The notes under the pieces were generated by a model. It worked only from the letters and a program-made list of their open reading frames with translations. It was not told the origin of the DNA and made no database searches. Source: an uncultured Spirochaetaceae bacterium (GTDB taxonomy: Bacteria; Spirochaetota; Spirochaetia; Sphaerochaetales; Sphaerochaetaceae). Taken from it: a DNA stretch of 44,611 bases. Position numbers and translations under genes: made by a program. This document shows positions 32,941 through 41,353 of this stretch, in pieces. The number at the start of each line of letters is the position of its first letter. Positions within the stretch are counted from its first letter, which is position 1. The stretch covers positions 1-44,611 of the forward strand of contig CALXYM010000017.1 in the NCBI GenBank assembly GCA_944392965.1. Direction: 5' to 3'.

Positions 32941-33776
32941 TGAAAGGAAAAATGAAGAAATCAAACTGCATATTATTTCTGCTGATGCTCGTATTCGCCG
33001 TTTTCGTGCTCCTTCCCATCATCATCGTGTTCATAAACTCGTTCAAGGGAAGGCTGTTCATCTCTTCTGAGCCTTTCAGCATACCCAGGGGAGACTCGTT
33101 CGTAGGACTGACTAACTACACGCAGGGGCTTGCTCGCACAGGCTTTTTCTCCGCTTTTGGCTATTCGCTATGGATCACAGTATCCTCAGTCATCATCATA
33201 CTGCTTTTCACAAGCATGCTCGCATGGTATATAACAAGAGTGAAAGGCATTCTGACACAGATAATATACTATGCCCTCGTATTCTCGATGATCGTACCTT
33301 TCCAGATGGTCATGTTCACGATGAGCAAGATTGCCAATATGCTTCATCTTGACAATCCCATCGGAATCATAGTTCTTTATGTCGGATTCGGTGCCGGCAT
33401 GGCTTCCTTCATGTTCTCCGGATTCATAAAGAGCATACCGATAGCACTAGAGGAGGCTGCAATGATAGACGGAGCAAGTCCTGTGACGACGTTCTTCAGC
33501 GTTGTGCTTCCCATGCTCAAGAGCACGGCAGTAACGATTGCGATCCTCAATACGATGTGGATCTGGAACGACTATCTCATGCCATATCTCACAATCGGAA
33601 CGGACTACAGGACAATACCTGTAGCAATACAGTACCTGAGAGGAGGATATGGTTCTGTCGACATGGGTGCGATGATGGCGATGCTTGTACTTGCGATGAT
33701 TCCTGTAATAGTATTCTATCTTGTCTGTCAGAAACATATTATAAAGGGAGTGCTCGCAGGAGCTGTTAAGGGTTGA
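32940..33776 (+). CDS. Sugar ABC transporter permease, MalG type
   Basis: This 278-residue second CUT1 permease has the N-terminal segment LLMLVFAVFVLLPIIIVFINSF, the EAA loop EAAMIDGASPVTTFFSVVLPM, and the C-terminal end QKHIIKGVLAGAVKG seen in MalG-like proteins. The start overlaps the malF-type stop by one base, implying coupling. An in-frame ATG at 32952 is an alternative. The operon has no ATP-binding subunit, so the system depends on an ATPase encoded elsewhere. Confidence 0.88.
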   Translation: MKGKMKKSNCILFLLMLVFAVFVLLPIIIVFINSFKGRLFISSEPFSIPRGDSFVGLTNYTQGLARTGFFSAFGYSLWITVSSVIIILLFTSMLAWYITRVKGILTQIIYYALVFSMIVPFQMVMFTMSKIANMLHLDNPIGIIVLYVGFGAGMASFMFSGFIKSIPIALEEAAMIDGASPVTTFFSVVLPMLKSTAVTIAILNTMWIWNDYLMPYLTIGTDYRTIPVAIQYLRGGYGSVDMGAMMAMLVLAMIPVIVFYLVCQKHIIKGVLAGAVKG

Positions 33777-33781
33777 TGGTT

Positions 33782-34816
33782 ATGAAGGCAAAGAGAGTTA
33801 CAATGCTTGACATAGCAAAGACATGCGGGGTATCAAAAGCATCCGTCTCCTTTGCTTTCAATGATCCTAAGAAGATAAAGAGGGAAACCTATGAGAAGAT
33901 CATGGAGACAGCACGGGAGCTTGAATACATTCCTAACCCGATGGCAAAAAGGTTCAGTGAGGGAAAAAGCTACACGATAGGCTTCCTCCTTCCTCAGAAG
34001 CTGGATGTCAGCCTGAACAACCCCTATACCATAGAGGTTTTAAAGGGAATCGGGGAGCTAGCGGAGAAAAGAGGCTATACGATAAACCTCATTCCCCCAC
34101 TCCATTCCTCAATCGCAGAGGCCGTCAAATTCGCAGCCGTTGATGGAATTATAACGATGGGAATAAGCATCGATGAGAACATCAAGGATGCTCTGCGTCG
34201 CAGAAGAATTCCAGTAGTAAGCATAGACGGAAGAGAGAAAGACGGACTTATCAGTGTGAATATTGACGATGAGAAGGCGGCTTATGAACAGATGTCCTAT
34301 GTGCTGAGAAAAGGACACAGAGAGATTGCAGTCATCGCACTTGGAAAAGACGAGTATGGAATGGAAACGGAAGAGGATACAACGAGCAGCCGGAGGCTTA
34401 GGGGCTACGAAAGAGCACTTAAGGAATATGGCCTCTCCCTTTCCAGGACACTTCTTTTCACCGCAGAACCGACACTAGAAGAGGGGAAAAGGGTCTTTGA
34501 CGCCATTATGAAAGCTGGAAAGAATGTCACCTGCATAGTATCGATGGCAGATGTGATATGCTACGGTCTTATAAAAGGAGCATGGGGAAAAGGACTCACA
34601 ATCCCCTCTGCTTACAGCATCATAGGTTTCGATGGATTGAATAACGCACTCTCCGAGGTACGTCTCACAAGTATAAAACAACCGGCATCGGAAAAGGGGG
34701 AGAAAGCCACAGAGCTACTCTTTTCCCTTCTGGATGGGAATGATGAGAAAGAGTGTGTACATTATGTGGAATACGAGCTTACGGAAGGTGAGAGCGTAAA
34801 GGAGAGGGATTACTGA
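33782..34816 (+). CDS. LacI-family regulator of the maltodextrin operon
   Basis: This 344-residue LacI-family repressor has the helix-turn-helix TMLDIAKTCGVSKASVSFAF at residues about 7-26, the hinge near YIPNPMAKRFSEGKS, then a sugar-sensing domain with IGFDGLNNALSEVRLTSIKQP. ATG 33782 is chosen because AAGGG lies nine bases upstream; TTG 33773 and ATG 33776 are in frame too. It overlaps malQ by one base. The two CCGG-centred palindromes at 30639-30685 are its likely targets, with a malto-oligosaccharide or glucose derivative as likely inducer. Confidence 0.9.
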   Translation: MKAKRVTMLDIAKTCGVSKASVSFAFNDPKKIKRETYEKIMETARELEYIPNPMAKRFSEGKSYTIGFLLPQKLDVSLNNPYTIEVLKGIGELAEKRGYTINLIPPLHSSIAEAVKFAAVDGIITMGISIDENIKDALRRRRIPVVSIDGREKDGLISVNIDDEKAAYEQMSYVLRKGHREIAVIALGKDEYGMETEEDTTSSRRLRGYERALKEYGLSLSRTLLFTAEPTLEEGKRVFDAIMKAGKNVTCIVSMADVICYGLIKGAWGKGLTIPSAYSIIGFDGLNNALSEVRLTSIKQPASEKGEKATELLFSLLDGNDEKECVHYVEYELTEGESVKERDY

Positions 34817-36333
34817 TGAATATCGGATACAAACGTCACAGTGGAATACTTCTACATATAACCAGTCTGCCTTCCAGGTATGGAATCGGAGATATCGGAA
34901 AGGGTGCTTATGACTTCATCGGCAACCTGAATGCCACAGGATCCGATCTCTGGCAGATACTTCCACTTGGCCCCACGGGGTACGGGAACTCCCCCTACTC
35001 CCCACGTAGTTCATTCGCTTCGAATGAACTTCTTATAAGCCCTGACGAGCTTTTAGAAGACGGTTATCTGGAAGGAGAAGATCTGGCGAGGCTTCCATCT
35101 TTCAACTCAGGAAAGGTAGATTTCGACAAGGTCATAAACATCAAGACACCTCTTTTGAAAAAAGCGGCAAGAGTTTTTCTTGAAAAAAATAAGGAAGAAG
35201 AGGAATTCAGAGCATTCCTTGAAAGGGAAAAATACTGGATAGAGGACTATGCCCTCTTCATGGTTCTCTATGAGAAATACAGGGACGCACGGTGGGAACT
35301 CTGGAGCCGTGATGAGAGAAACAGGAATCAGGAGGCTCTTGAAAAGATAAGAAAGGAAAAGGGCGATGATATCCTCATATATCTTGCATTGCAATATCTC
35401 TTCTCGAAACAATGGAAGAGGCTCAAGAGATATGCCAATTCACTAGGAATCAGGATAATCGGAGACATCCCCATCTTCGTCGGGAAGGATAGTGCCGACG
35501 TATGGAGCAGGAAGGAGCTGTTCAAAAGGGATGAGAATGGTCACTTTAACAAGGTCTCGGGGGTACCTCCAGACAATTTCTCTGCCACAGGCCAGCTATG
35601 GGGAAACCCGGTATATGACTGGAAAGAACATGAGAAAACCGATTTCAGATGGTGGAAAGAGCGGATAAAAAGGACCATGGAGGATGTCGATATCCTGAGA
35701 ATCGACCATTTCAGAGGTTTTGATGCATATTATGAGATAGACAGCTCAGAAAAGACGGCGGCAAACGGAGTCTGGAAGAAAAGCCCGGGAGAGAAACTCT
35801 TTGCATCAATGCAGAAGGAACTGGGAAGGCTCAACATCATCGCAGAGGATCTTGGATTCATCACGGAAAGCGTTGAGCGTCTCAGGGATGAGAATGGCTT
35901 TCCTGGTATGAAGATAGCACATGAGGGATTTATCCCCCGCAACGACGGGGATATAAACGCACTCGATACGTTCCTTCCACATAACTATACGCGCCCATTC
36001 GTCGCATATACGGGGACGCATGACAATGACACGACAAAGGGATGGTTCTCAGGTTTGAGAGAAAATGAGAAAAAATATGTGCTGGAGTATCTGAACTGTG
36101 AGGAAAGTGATGTTCCCTGGGCGCTTATGAAAGCCGTGATGTTAAGCAGTGCGGACTATGCGATATTCCCAATGCAGGATCTTCTCTCATTAGGTTCGGA
36201 TGCCAGGATGAACTACCCTTCTACCTGCAATGATAAAAACTGGTCATGGAGGATGAAAGACGGGGATTTCAGAGAGGATGTCATAAAGAGGATGAGAAGG
36301 CTCAATGAGCTTTCAGGAAGGGGAAACATCTAA
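34816..36333 (+). CDS. malQ: 4-alpha-glucanotransferase (amylomaltase)
   Basis: This 505-residue GH77 enzyme moves alpha-1,4-glucan chains between malto-oligosaccharides, releasing glucose. It starts RHSGILLHITSLPSRYGIGD, the typical GH77 opening. The active site is intact: nucleophile D297 in LRIDHFRGF, acid/base E344 in IIAEDLG and D403 in TGTHDNDTTKGW. Length is normal for a bacterial amylomaltase without extra domains. ATG overlaps the lacI stop (TGATG). It is the last gene of the operon and supports maltodextrin as the imported sugar. Confidence 0.95.
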   Translation: MNIGYKRHSGILLHITSLPSRYGIGDIGKGAYDFIGNLNATGSDLWQILPLGPTGYGNSPYSPRSSFASNELLISPDELLEDGYLEGEDLARLPSFNSGKVDFDKVINIKTPLLKKAARVFLEKNKEEEEFRAFLEREKYWIEDYALFMVLYEKYRDARWELWSRDERNRNQEALEKIRKEKGDDILIYLALQYLFSKQWKRLKRYANSLGIRIIGDIPIFVGKDSADVWSRKELFKRDENGHFNKVSGVPPDNFSATGQLWGNPVYDWKEHEKTDFRWWKERIKRTMEDVDILRIDHFRGFDAYYEIDSSEKTAANGVWKKSPGEKLFASMQKELGRLNIIAEDLGFITESVERLRDENGFPGMKIAHEGFIPRNDGDINALDTFLPHNYTRPFVAYTGTHDNDTTKGWFSGLRENEKKYVLEYLNCEESDVPWALMKAVMLSSADYAIFPMQDLLSLGSDARMNYPSTCNDKNWSWRMKDGDFREDVIKRMRRLNELSGRGNI

Positions 36334-36482
36334 CAAAGGAGGGCTATTGCCTTCCTCCTGTCCTCAGCAAGAGCCTTCAGGCTTGCCTGAATGGTACCGT
36401 CACTAGCAGTAGGAAAACCCATCTTCCTGCCTTTCTTCTTTCCATGTACAACACTACCCTTTATTTCGGCTGAAACATCCAT
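36330..36482 (-). pseudogene. Riboflavin-kinase-like fragment
   Basis: A 50-codon minus-strand frame holds GSVVHGKKKGRKMGFPTA. This matches the start of the flavokinase domain (G-x-V-x-H-G-x-x-x-G-R-x-x-G-F-P-T-A) of RibF-type enzymes. The rest (SDGTIQASLKALAEDRRKA) does not continue the domain. There is no ribosome site, and stop codons lie just upstream in frame. It overlaps the malQ stop region. It is most likely a relic; a small functional protein cannot be excluded. Confidence 0.4.
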
Positions 36483-36557
36483 ATCAGAATTTCACTACAA
36501 GCAACGGATAAATGCAATAACTTTTCACTTGGAAAAATCGGAGTTATCATTCAGAGT

Positions 36558-36926
36558 ATGATAAGTGACGAGGACTGGTTTTCATTGAAGGAAAGACTCT
36601 CTCGCTCCCCTTTCCGCTCCCGTTTCCATCTAGGAGAGAAAGAGAGAAAATACGTTGAAAAGAAAGGATATGACGTGATAGAAAGCCATGCCTATGACTT
36701 TATAACAAAACGACTGGCCCCTGCCATCATTCCTAATGACGGGAAACAGACACCGATGAAAGGACACCCCGTGTTCATAGCACAGCATGCTACCGCCCTC
36801 TGCTGCAGAGGTTGTATGGAGAAATGGCATCACATAGGAAAAGGAAGGGAATTGACGGAAGGAGAGATTGAATACGCGGTCTCGGTATTAATGCGTTACA
36901 TAAGAGAAGAGATGAAAACATCATAG
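36558..36926 (+). CDS. DUF4186 family protein
   Basis: This 122-residue cytoplasmic protein carries the conserved core HPVFIAQHATALCCRGCMEKWHHI (residues 70-93 in part), with three cysteines (82, 83, 86) and several histidines that look like a metal-binding site. This core marks the DUF4186 family, whose function is unknown to me. Length is normal for the family. GGAG lies further upstream than usual (about 14 bases). It stands alone between relics of other genes. Confidence 0.8.
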   Translation: MISDEDWFSLKERLSRSPFRSRFHLGEKERKYVEKKGYDVIESHAYDFITKRLAPAIIPNDGKQTPMKGHPVFIAQHATALCCRGCMEKWHHIGKGRELTEGEIEYAVSVLMRYIREEMKTS

Positions 36927-36954
36927 CTTCATTTTCAATGGCGGGAGTGATTAG

Positions 36955-37158
36955 TATCGTGCTGATAGCTTTTTCCGTGCAGAATCAATAGCAGCAGGAA
37001 CGAATATAAGAACCACAACGATATATCCCGATATGAAAAGAACGGAACTTTTAAATACCATCGCCCCGTCTGAGACGAAAGCGATGGTTGAGAAATTCTA
37101 TGCCGACGTGATCCTGGATGCCTCTGACACCGCAATCCGTCCAAGCCTAAAGGCTTAA
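36955..37158 (+). pseudogene. Relic of a short-chain dehydrogenase (C-terminal part)
   Basis: The frame ending at 37158 reads FFRAESIAAGTNIRTTTIYP, then DMKRTELLNTIAPSETKAM and VEKFYADVILDASDTAIRPS. This is the section after the active-site YxxxK of NAD(P)-dependent short-chain dehydrogenases (the usual form is LRMESA-x-GTNIRTTTIYPA). Everything upstream, including the cofactor site and YxxxK, is missing and stops interrupt the frame. It is a decayed gene end. Confidence 0.6.
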
Positions 37159-37161
37159 GCC

Positions 37162-38268
37162 TTACTCAAACTTAGCGGCAACCTTCTCTAAAAGATTTCT
37201 TATAGGCAGATGCTGAGGACAGGATTTCTCACACTTGCCACATTTTATACAATCAGAAGCCTTGCCATGCCCATCTACCGTATAGACGTTCTTATAATGA
37301 TAGGAAGCATCCCATGAACCAAGGTTGCCAGAGTTATAGCAGGAGAACAAGTCGGGGATTAGTATCTTCTTTGGGCAACCATCCGTACAGTAGCGACATG
37401 AAGTACAAGCGATTATATCCTTTCCATTGATGATGCTCACGACCTTGGATAGGGCCTTCTCTTCCTCCGTGCTAAGCCTCTTCTCATCCTTCATCGTAGC
37501 AACATTGTCAACCATCTGCTCAAACGTACTCATTCCGGAAAGAATCATGCGTACACCCTCAAAACCGGAAACAAAGCGTAATGCCAGGCTTGCAGGACTA
37601 CCACTGTTAAGATCAGAAAAGACACGGGTCGCCTCCTCTGGAATCGATACGAGTCGGCCACCTTTCACGGGTTCCATGACGATAACCTCCTTTCCGTGCT
37701 TCATACAAATCTCATAGCATTCACGGCTTCTGACGGAAGGATTCTCGAAATCAAGATAATTGAACTGTATCTGAACCACATCTACATAAGGAAACTCTGT
37801 AAGAACCTCATCGAGGAACTCGGGCTGGTCGTGGAAGGAGAACCCCATATGGCGAATCCTACCCTCCTCTTTCAACCTCTTCACACTCTCAAACGCCCTC
37901 GTTTTCCTATAGTGACCTATATTATCCTTATTCACGGTATGTACGAGATAATAATCGAAATAGGAGACACCGCACCGCTCAAGCTGGGAATTGAAAAGAG
38001 GAATGATATCCTCTTCTGTGTTGAAATGCATATAAGTAAGCTTATCCGTAAGAACGTATTTAGAACGGTCATAGCGGCTCGTAAGGGCCTCCTTCACGAC
38101 AAGCTCACTCCTCTTGTCCAGATAACCATGTGCAGTATCGAAGTAATTAAAACCGTTCGCAATGAAATAGTCGATCATCCTCTTGGTCTGTTCAATGTCA
38201 ATATCCTCACCTTTTAAAGGGAGTCTCATCATGCCAAAACCGAATCGTCCTTTGATCTTACTGTCCAT
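37162..38268 (-). CDS. Aldo/keto reductase with C-terminal 4Fe-4S motifs
   Basis: This 368-residue oxidoreductase has an N-terminal aldo/keto-reductase barrel (residues about 1-270) with the tetrad D44 and Y49 (NYFDTAHGYL), K76 and H110 (YYLVHT). A ferredoxin-like tail has two clusters of cysteines: C288-x2-C291-x2-C294-x3-C298 and C340-x2-C343-x2-C346-x3-C350. This fusion is a common anaerobe protein, likely coupling an iron-sulfur electron path to reduction of a carbonyl. AGAGGTGG precedes the ATG. It ends four bases from the SDR relic's stop. Substrate unknown. Confidence 0.92.
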   Translation of the reverse strand: MDSKIKGRFGFGMMRLPLKGEDIDIEQTKRMIDYFIANGFNYFDTAHGYLDKRSELVVKEALTSRYDRSKYVLTDKLTYMHFNTEEDIIPLFNSQLERCGVSYFDYYLVHTVNKDNIGHYRKTRAFESVKRLKEEGRIRHMGFSFHDQPEFLDEVLTEFPYVDVVQIQFNYLDFENPSVRSRECYEICMKHGKEVIVMEPVKGGRLVSIPEEATRVFSDLNSGSPASLALRFVSGFEGVRMILSGMSTFEQMVDNVATMKDEKRLSTEEEKALSKVVSIINGKDIIACTSCRYCTDGCPKKILIPDLFSCYNSGNLGSWDASYHYKNVYTVDGHGKASDCIKCGKCEKSCPQHLPIRNLLEKVAAKFE

Positions 38269-38321
38269 ATATCCACCTCTGGGAACAGTATAACTAAAAA
38301 ACGTCCGGTTTTCAAAACACC

Positions 38322-39257
38322 TTAGTGCAATGCAGCATCATCTGCGACGGGAACGGAATACTTTATCCAGCTGGGATCCAGTGTGAATACGATGTCGGTG
38401 TCTGAATACGTCCATGCCCCCTTTATCTCCATCAATATCTCCTTACGGATCCTATCAAGCTCACTTAATGGCCTTTCCTCTTTCAAAAAGATGTGAATCG
38501 TCGCAGAGACAACCCTACCCTGCTTGTAGGAGTAGATCATATAGCTACGGAATCCGTATTTCCTGACATATTTCTCAATAAGGGAATCGAGTGCATCCTG
38601 AATCTCCTCAGGTGGTGCTGCCGTCAAAAGCTCCCTCACGCTCGAGACAAGCTGACGGATAAGCGGAATACTAAGAGATAGCACGAAGAGTATCGTGATC
38701 AGAGGATCTATGTAATTTGCGATATCACCCCTTCCCGCCTTATCAAGAAGATACATCAAGGAAAAGGAGAGAAGTACGGCAACAGAGAGAAGAGTGTCAT
38801 TTATCCAGCTCCGAGCCTCTGCCTTGAGCATCGGAGAGCCGAGCTTCTTCGCGTTCTGATGAAGGATGGACCACACGATTGAACATCCAAATATAGACAA
38901 CAATGTGAAAATCATGCCAAGGTTCGCCTCTACCCTGTATCCACCAGTAAAGAGACTTGTCACGGCATTAAAGCCTAGGACGATGTTCATGGAAAGGAGT
39001 ACCAGGGTCCTGACTACGATGAAAAATGGCTCAAATGCCCCGTAACCGAACTGGTAGTTCTCATCATCCCTCTTTCCAATGAGTTTCAGAACAAACCCTG
39101 AGGTGAGAATGAAAATGCTCTGGATGAATGAGTACATCCCGTCGAGCAGCATAGATTTTGAATCCGCAAGAACTGCGAATATGACGCCGAGCACGCCAAA
39201 AGAAAAGCATACGATGGTCGTTGCTCGAATAATCCTTAATTCCTTCTGGTTATTCAT
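38322..39257 (-). CDS. Cation diffusion facilitator (CDF) transporter
   Basis: This 311-residue membrane protein of the CDF family exports divalent metals such as Zn, Mn or Fe in exchange for protons. Six membrane segments and a C-terminal cytoplasmic domain (residues about 205-311) fit. The usual acidic/histidine pairs of helices II and V are not fully kept. Helix II has LADSKSMLLDGMYSF and helix V has EARSWINDTLLS, in which the first ligand position is not His or Asp. Metal specificity may therefore be altered. The ribosome site is weak. A well-formed promoter lies at 39326-39354. Confidence 0.85.
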   Translation of the reverse strand: MNNQKELRIIRATTIVCFSFGVLGVIFAVLADSKSMLLDGMYSFIQSIFILTSGFVLKLIGKRDDENYQFGYGAFEPFFIVVRTLVLLSMNIVLGFNAVTSLFTGGYRVEANLGMIFTLLSIFGCSIVWSILHQNAKKLGSPMLKAEARSWINDTLLSVAVLLSFSLMYLLDKAGRGDIANYIDPLITILFVLSLSIPLIRQLVSSVRELLTAAPPEEIQDALDSLIEKYVRKYGFRSYMIYSYKQGRVVSATIHIFLKEERPLSELDRIRKEILMEIKGAWTYSDTDIVFTLDPSWIKYSVPVADDAALH

Positions 39258-39294
39258 AAAATAAGATACGGCAAACTGCCGCTTTCCCCATTTC

Positions 39295-39312
39295 GCCCGA
39301 AATATAACGGGC
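39295..39312 (-). promoter_or_regulatory. Small hairpin in the CDF leader
   Basis: GCCCG and CGGGC form a 5-bp stem with an 8-base loop in the 5' leader of the CDF message, about 40 bases before the start codon. No T-run follows. A regulatory role is possible but unsupported. Confidence 0.3.
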
Positions 39313-39325
39313 TCAGTGTAATATT

Positions 39326-39374
39326 AATATACCATGAAAAGCATTAAATGGCAACCAATGGCACAAAATATGGC
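39326..39374 (-). promoter_or_regulatory. CDF promoter with three phased direct repeats
   Basis: On the minus strand TTGCCA (39349-39354) and TATATT (39326-39331) are 17 bp apart, each one base off consensus. The word ATGGC (GCCAT on the minus strand) occurs at 39348, 39358 and 39370, about one helical turn apart, over and upstream of the -35. That pattern suggests a protein-binding array. Confidence 0.6.
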
Positions 39375-39614
39375 ATAATAAGGCAGGACTACATGTCATT
39401 TACGCTATATATAGTGTTTTATAGTTTATATTACAATCATTTTATTTCATTTTCTGTAAATGCTTATAATAAAAACATTAACGATTTTAAACCTTATTCA
39501 AAAAACAACTCGTCACTATACAACAGAGAAAATATGCTGATACATATATACCATTTCCCCTTCCTTAAAGAAGAGGCTGCAATAACACATGCACATTGGA
39601 GACATAACTGAAAA
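39375..39614. other. AT-rich gap, no gene supported
   Basis: A plus-strand 87-codon frame from 39348 lacks a ribosome site and recognisable sequence and is not called. Nothing else was seen between the MATE stop and the CDF promoter array. Confidence 0.4.
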
Positions 39615-40958
39615 TCAGGATTTGAACTCAGCTCTTTTCCCGAGTTTACTGATCAGATGGAAATAAGCACTGACAACAACAAAATCCGCACCTATCCAAG
39701 CAAATGGGGAAGAGAATACAATCATCTTATACCCCAAGAATGCCAGGGCCGTGGAACAGAAACATCTGGCAAAGAGCTCCACGATGCAGGCAAGGAAGGG
39801 AAAAAACGCATTCCCAATGCTCTGCACGCTTGTCCTATATACCATAAGAATGCCAAGTACGGGATAGAAAGGAAGTGTGACTAAAAAGAAATCCGAACAA
39901 TAGGAGTACACGCTTGCCTCTGCTCCATTAACAAACATGTCGACGATGAAAGGTTCTATCAACAGGATAACTGCGATCATCAGGATGTTCGTAATCACAA
40001 CCAGGAGAAGGGAGTCCCATACTCCCCTCTTTATCCGATCCAGCTTATGTGCCCCGTAGTTCTGAGCGACATATGAGGCTACGGAAAGACCGAAGGCATT
40101 ATTAACGAGGACAGACAGCTGATCGATCTTCGTGGCTGCCGTGTAACCGGCTATAGCACTAGTCCCGAGCATATTCACCGCTGATTGCATTACGAGCTGT
40201 CCTACGCACATCACACTCATCTGAAACCCCATCACAAAACCGAGCTTGAAGTGGCTGATCAAAGTCTTTCCATCGACATGGAAATAAGAGAGGGAAATCC
40301 TCATAACATCATAATTTTTAATTGCGACAAGAGTACAGATCAGGGCAGCCAGAAACTGAGAAAGAACCGTTGCAAGGGCCGCTCCTGCCACCCCCATTGA
40401 GAATGGCACGATGAACACAATATCAAGTACAATGTTCAAAACAGATGAGAAGATAAGAAAAACAAGGGGAGTTCTGCTATCTCCAAGGGCACGCAGGATA
40501 TTGGAAATCAAATTATATGCGACAGGAGCAGCGGTGCCTGCGAGTATTATGAACATGTATACGTACGCATCCTCTCTTATCTCCTCAGGAACTTTAAGCA
40601 ATCTCAATATCGGAGATGAGAAGGCACATGTGATGACTGTGATCACCGCGGTAAAAATAACAGAGAGGATAAGACTTGATGCTATGCTCCTCTTTTCCTC
40701 ATCAATCCTCTTCAATCCGACAAGCTGAGCAAGCAATATTGAAAACCCATTCGTAAAGCCCTGTATGAAACATAGGATGAAATAGGTGAAAACCGTCTTC
40801 GCCCCCACCGCAGAGAGGGCATCGGCCCCGATGGTCTGCCCAACGATTATCGTATCTGCCAGGGTATAAAATAATTGGAAGAGATTTCCTCCGATGACAG
40901 GAAGAGAAAAACGAAAAATAACAGGCAACGGACTACCAACTGTAAGATCTTTTGTCAT
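39615..40958 (-). CDS. MATE-family efflux transporter (third copy)
   Basis: This 447-residue MATE pump starts LTVGSPLPVIFRFSLPVIGG and continues LFQLFYTLADTIIVGQTIG, the usual family opening. It has about twelve membrane segments and the internal duplication. AGGTGAG lies six bases before ATG 40958. Its 5' leader contains a strong terminator at 41034-41063, about 75 bases upstream, so its expression may be controlled by early termination. The gene is divergent from a GntR-type regulator, which is the other obvious control candidate. Substrate unknown. Confidence 0.88.
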   Translation of the reverse strand: MTKDLTVGSPLPVIFRFSLPVIGGNLFQLFYTLADTIIVGQTIGADALSAVGAKTVFTYFILCFIQGFTNGFSILLAQLVGLKRIDEEKRSIASSLILSVIFTAVITVITCAFSSPILRLLKVPEEIREDAYVYMFIILAGTAAPVAYNLISNILRALGDSRTPLVFLIFSSVLNIVLDIVFIVPFSMGVAGAALATVLSQFLAALICTLVAIKNYDVMRISLSYFHVDGKTLISHFKLGFVMGFQMSVMCVGQLVMQSAVNMLGTSAIAGYTAATKIDQLSVLVNNAFGLSVASYVAQNYGAHKLDRIKRGVWDSLLLVVITNILMIAVILLIEPFIVDMFVNGAEASVYSYCSDFFLVTLPFYPVLGILMVYRTSVQSIGNAFFPFLACIVELFARCFCSTALAFLGYKMIVFSSPFAWIGADFVVVSAYFHLISKLGKRAEFKS

Positions 40959-41028
40959 ACTCTCACCTAAACCACACGGATATTAATACAGGTCAAAATG
41001 AAAAACAAGAAGAAAGACCCTCTTTATT

Positions 41029-41063
41029 AAAAACCGACCCAGAGGAGGTGCATTCTGGGTCGG
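41029..41063 (-). terminator. Terminator in the leader of the third MATE gene
   Basis: The perfect 10-bp, GC-rich stem CCGACCCAGA (41034-41043) with TCTGGGTCGG (41054-41063) is followed on the minus strand by TTTTTAATAAAG. No gene is recognised upstream on that strand, so it ends either a small RNA or a regulated leader of the MATE gene. The loop bases, ATGCACCTCC on the minus strand, are complementary to ribosome-site sequence. Confidence 0.85.
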
Positions 41064-41309
41064 AAAAGGGGATGGGCACTAGGATTGAGAATTTACCAAA
41101 AATATAATCCTGGCAAACTTAATTTCTCAACCACATACACCACTAAGGTGCTAGTATGTTTGATAATATCAGATTTTCCTGGTCTTTTAAATAATTTTTT
41201 CAAATTACAAGAAATAAACACCCTGGCCTTAAAAAAACACCAAAAGCCCAAGTAAATCCATATGACCGCTTTATATACTACCACAAATTAAACTAAATGC
41301 AATAAAAAC
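41064..41309 (-). other. Possible leader RNA region of the MATE gene
   Basis: A minus-strand start is suggested by TTGCAT at about 41295-41300 and TAGTAT or TATATA at about 41273-41278. The transcript would reach the terminator after about 200 bases and could form small hairpins such as CACC-TTA-GTGGTG. A 63-codon frame inside looks non-coding. I cannot match it to a known riboswitch class. Confidence 0.3.
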
Positions 41310-41338
41310 TTGAAAAAATTTTTCTGTGCCCTTAAAAT
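41310..41338 (+). promoter_or_regulatory. Promoter of the gntR gene
   Basis: TTGAAA (41310-41315) and TAAAAT (41333-41338) are exactly 17 bp apart. RNA would start near 41345, giving a very short leader that still contains AGAGAAG before ATG 41354. Confidence 0.65.
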
Positions 41339-41353
41339 TTAGACCAAGAGAAG

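Noticed and set aside
39348-39611. 87-codon plus-strand frame between MATE and CDF genes
   Set aside because: No ribosome site, AT-rich composition with runs of Asn/Tyr/Phe expected from AT-rich DNA, no recognisable motif; it also overlaps the CDF promoter array.
41093-41284. 63-codon minus-strand frame upstream of the third MATE gene
   Set aside because: Begins inside the likely promoter, no ribosome site, no family resemblance; treated as part of an untranslated leader.
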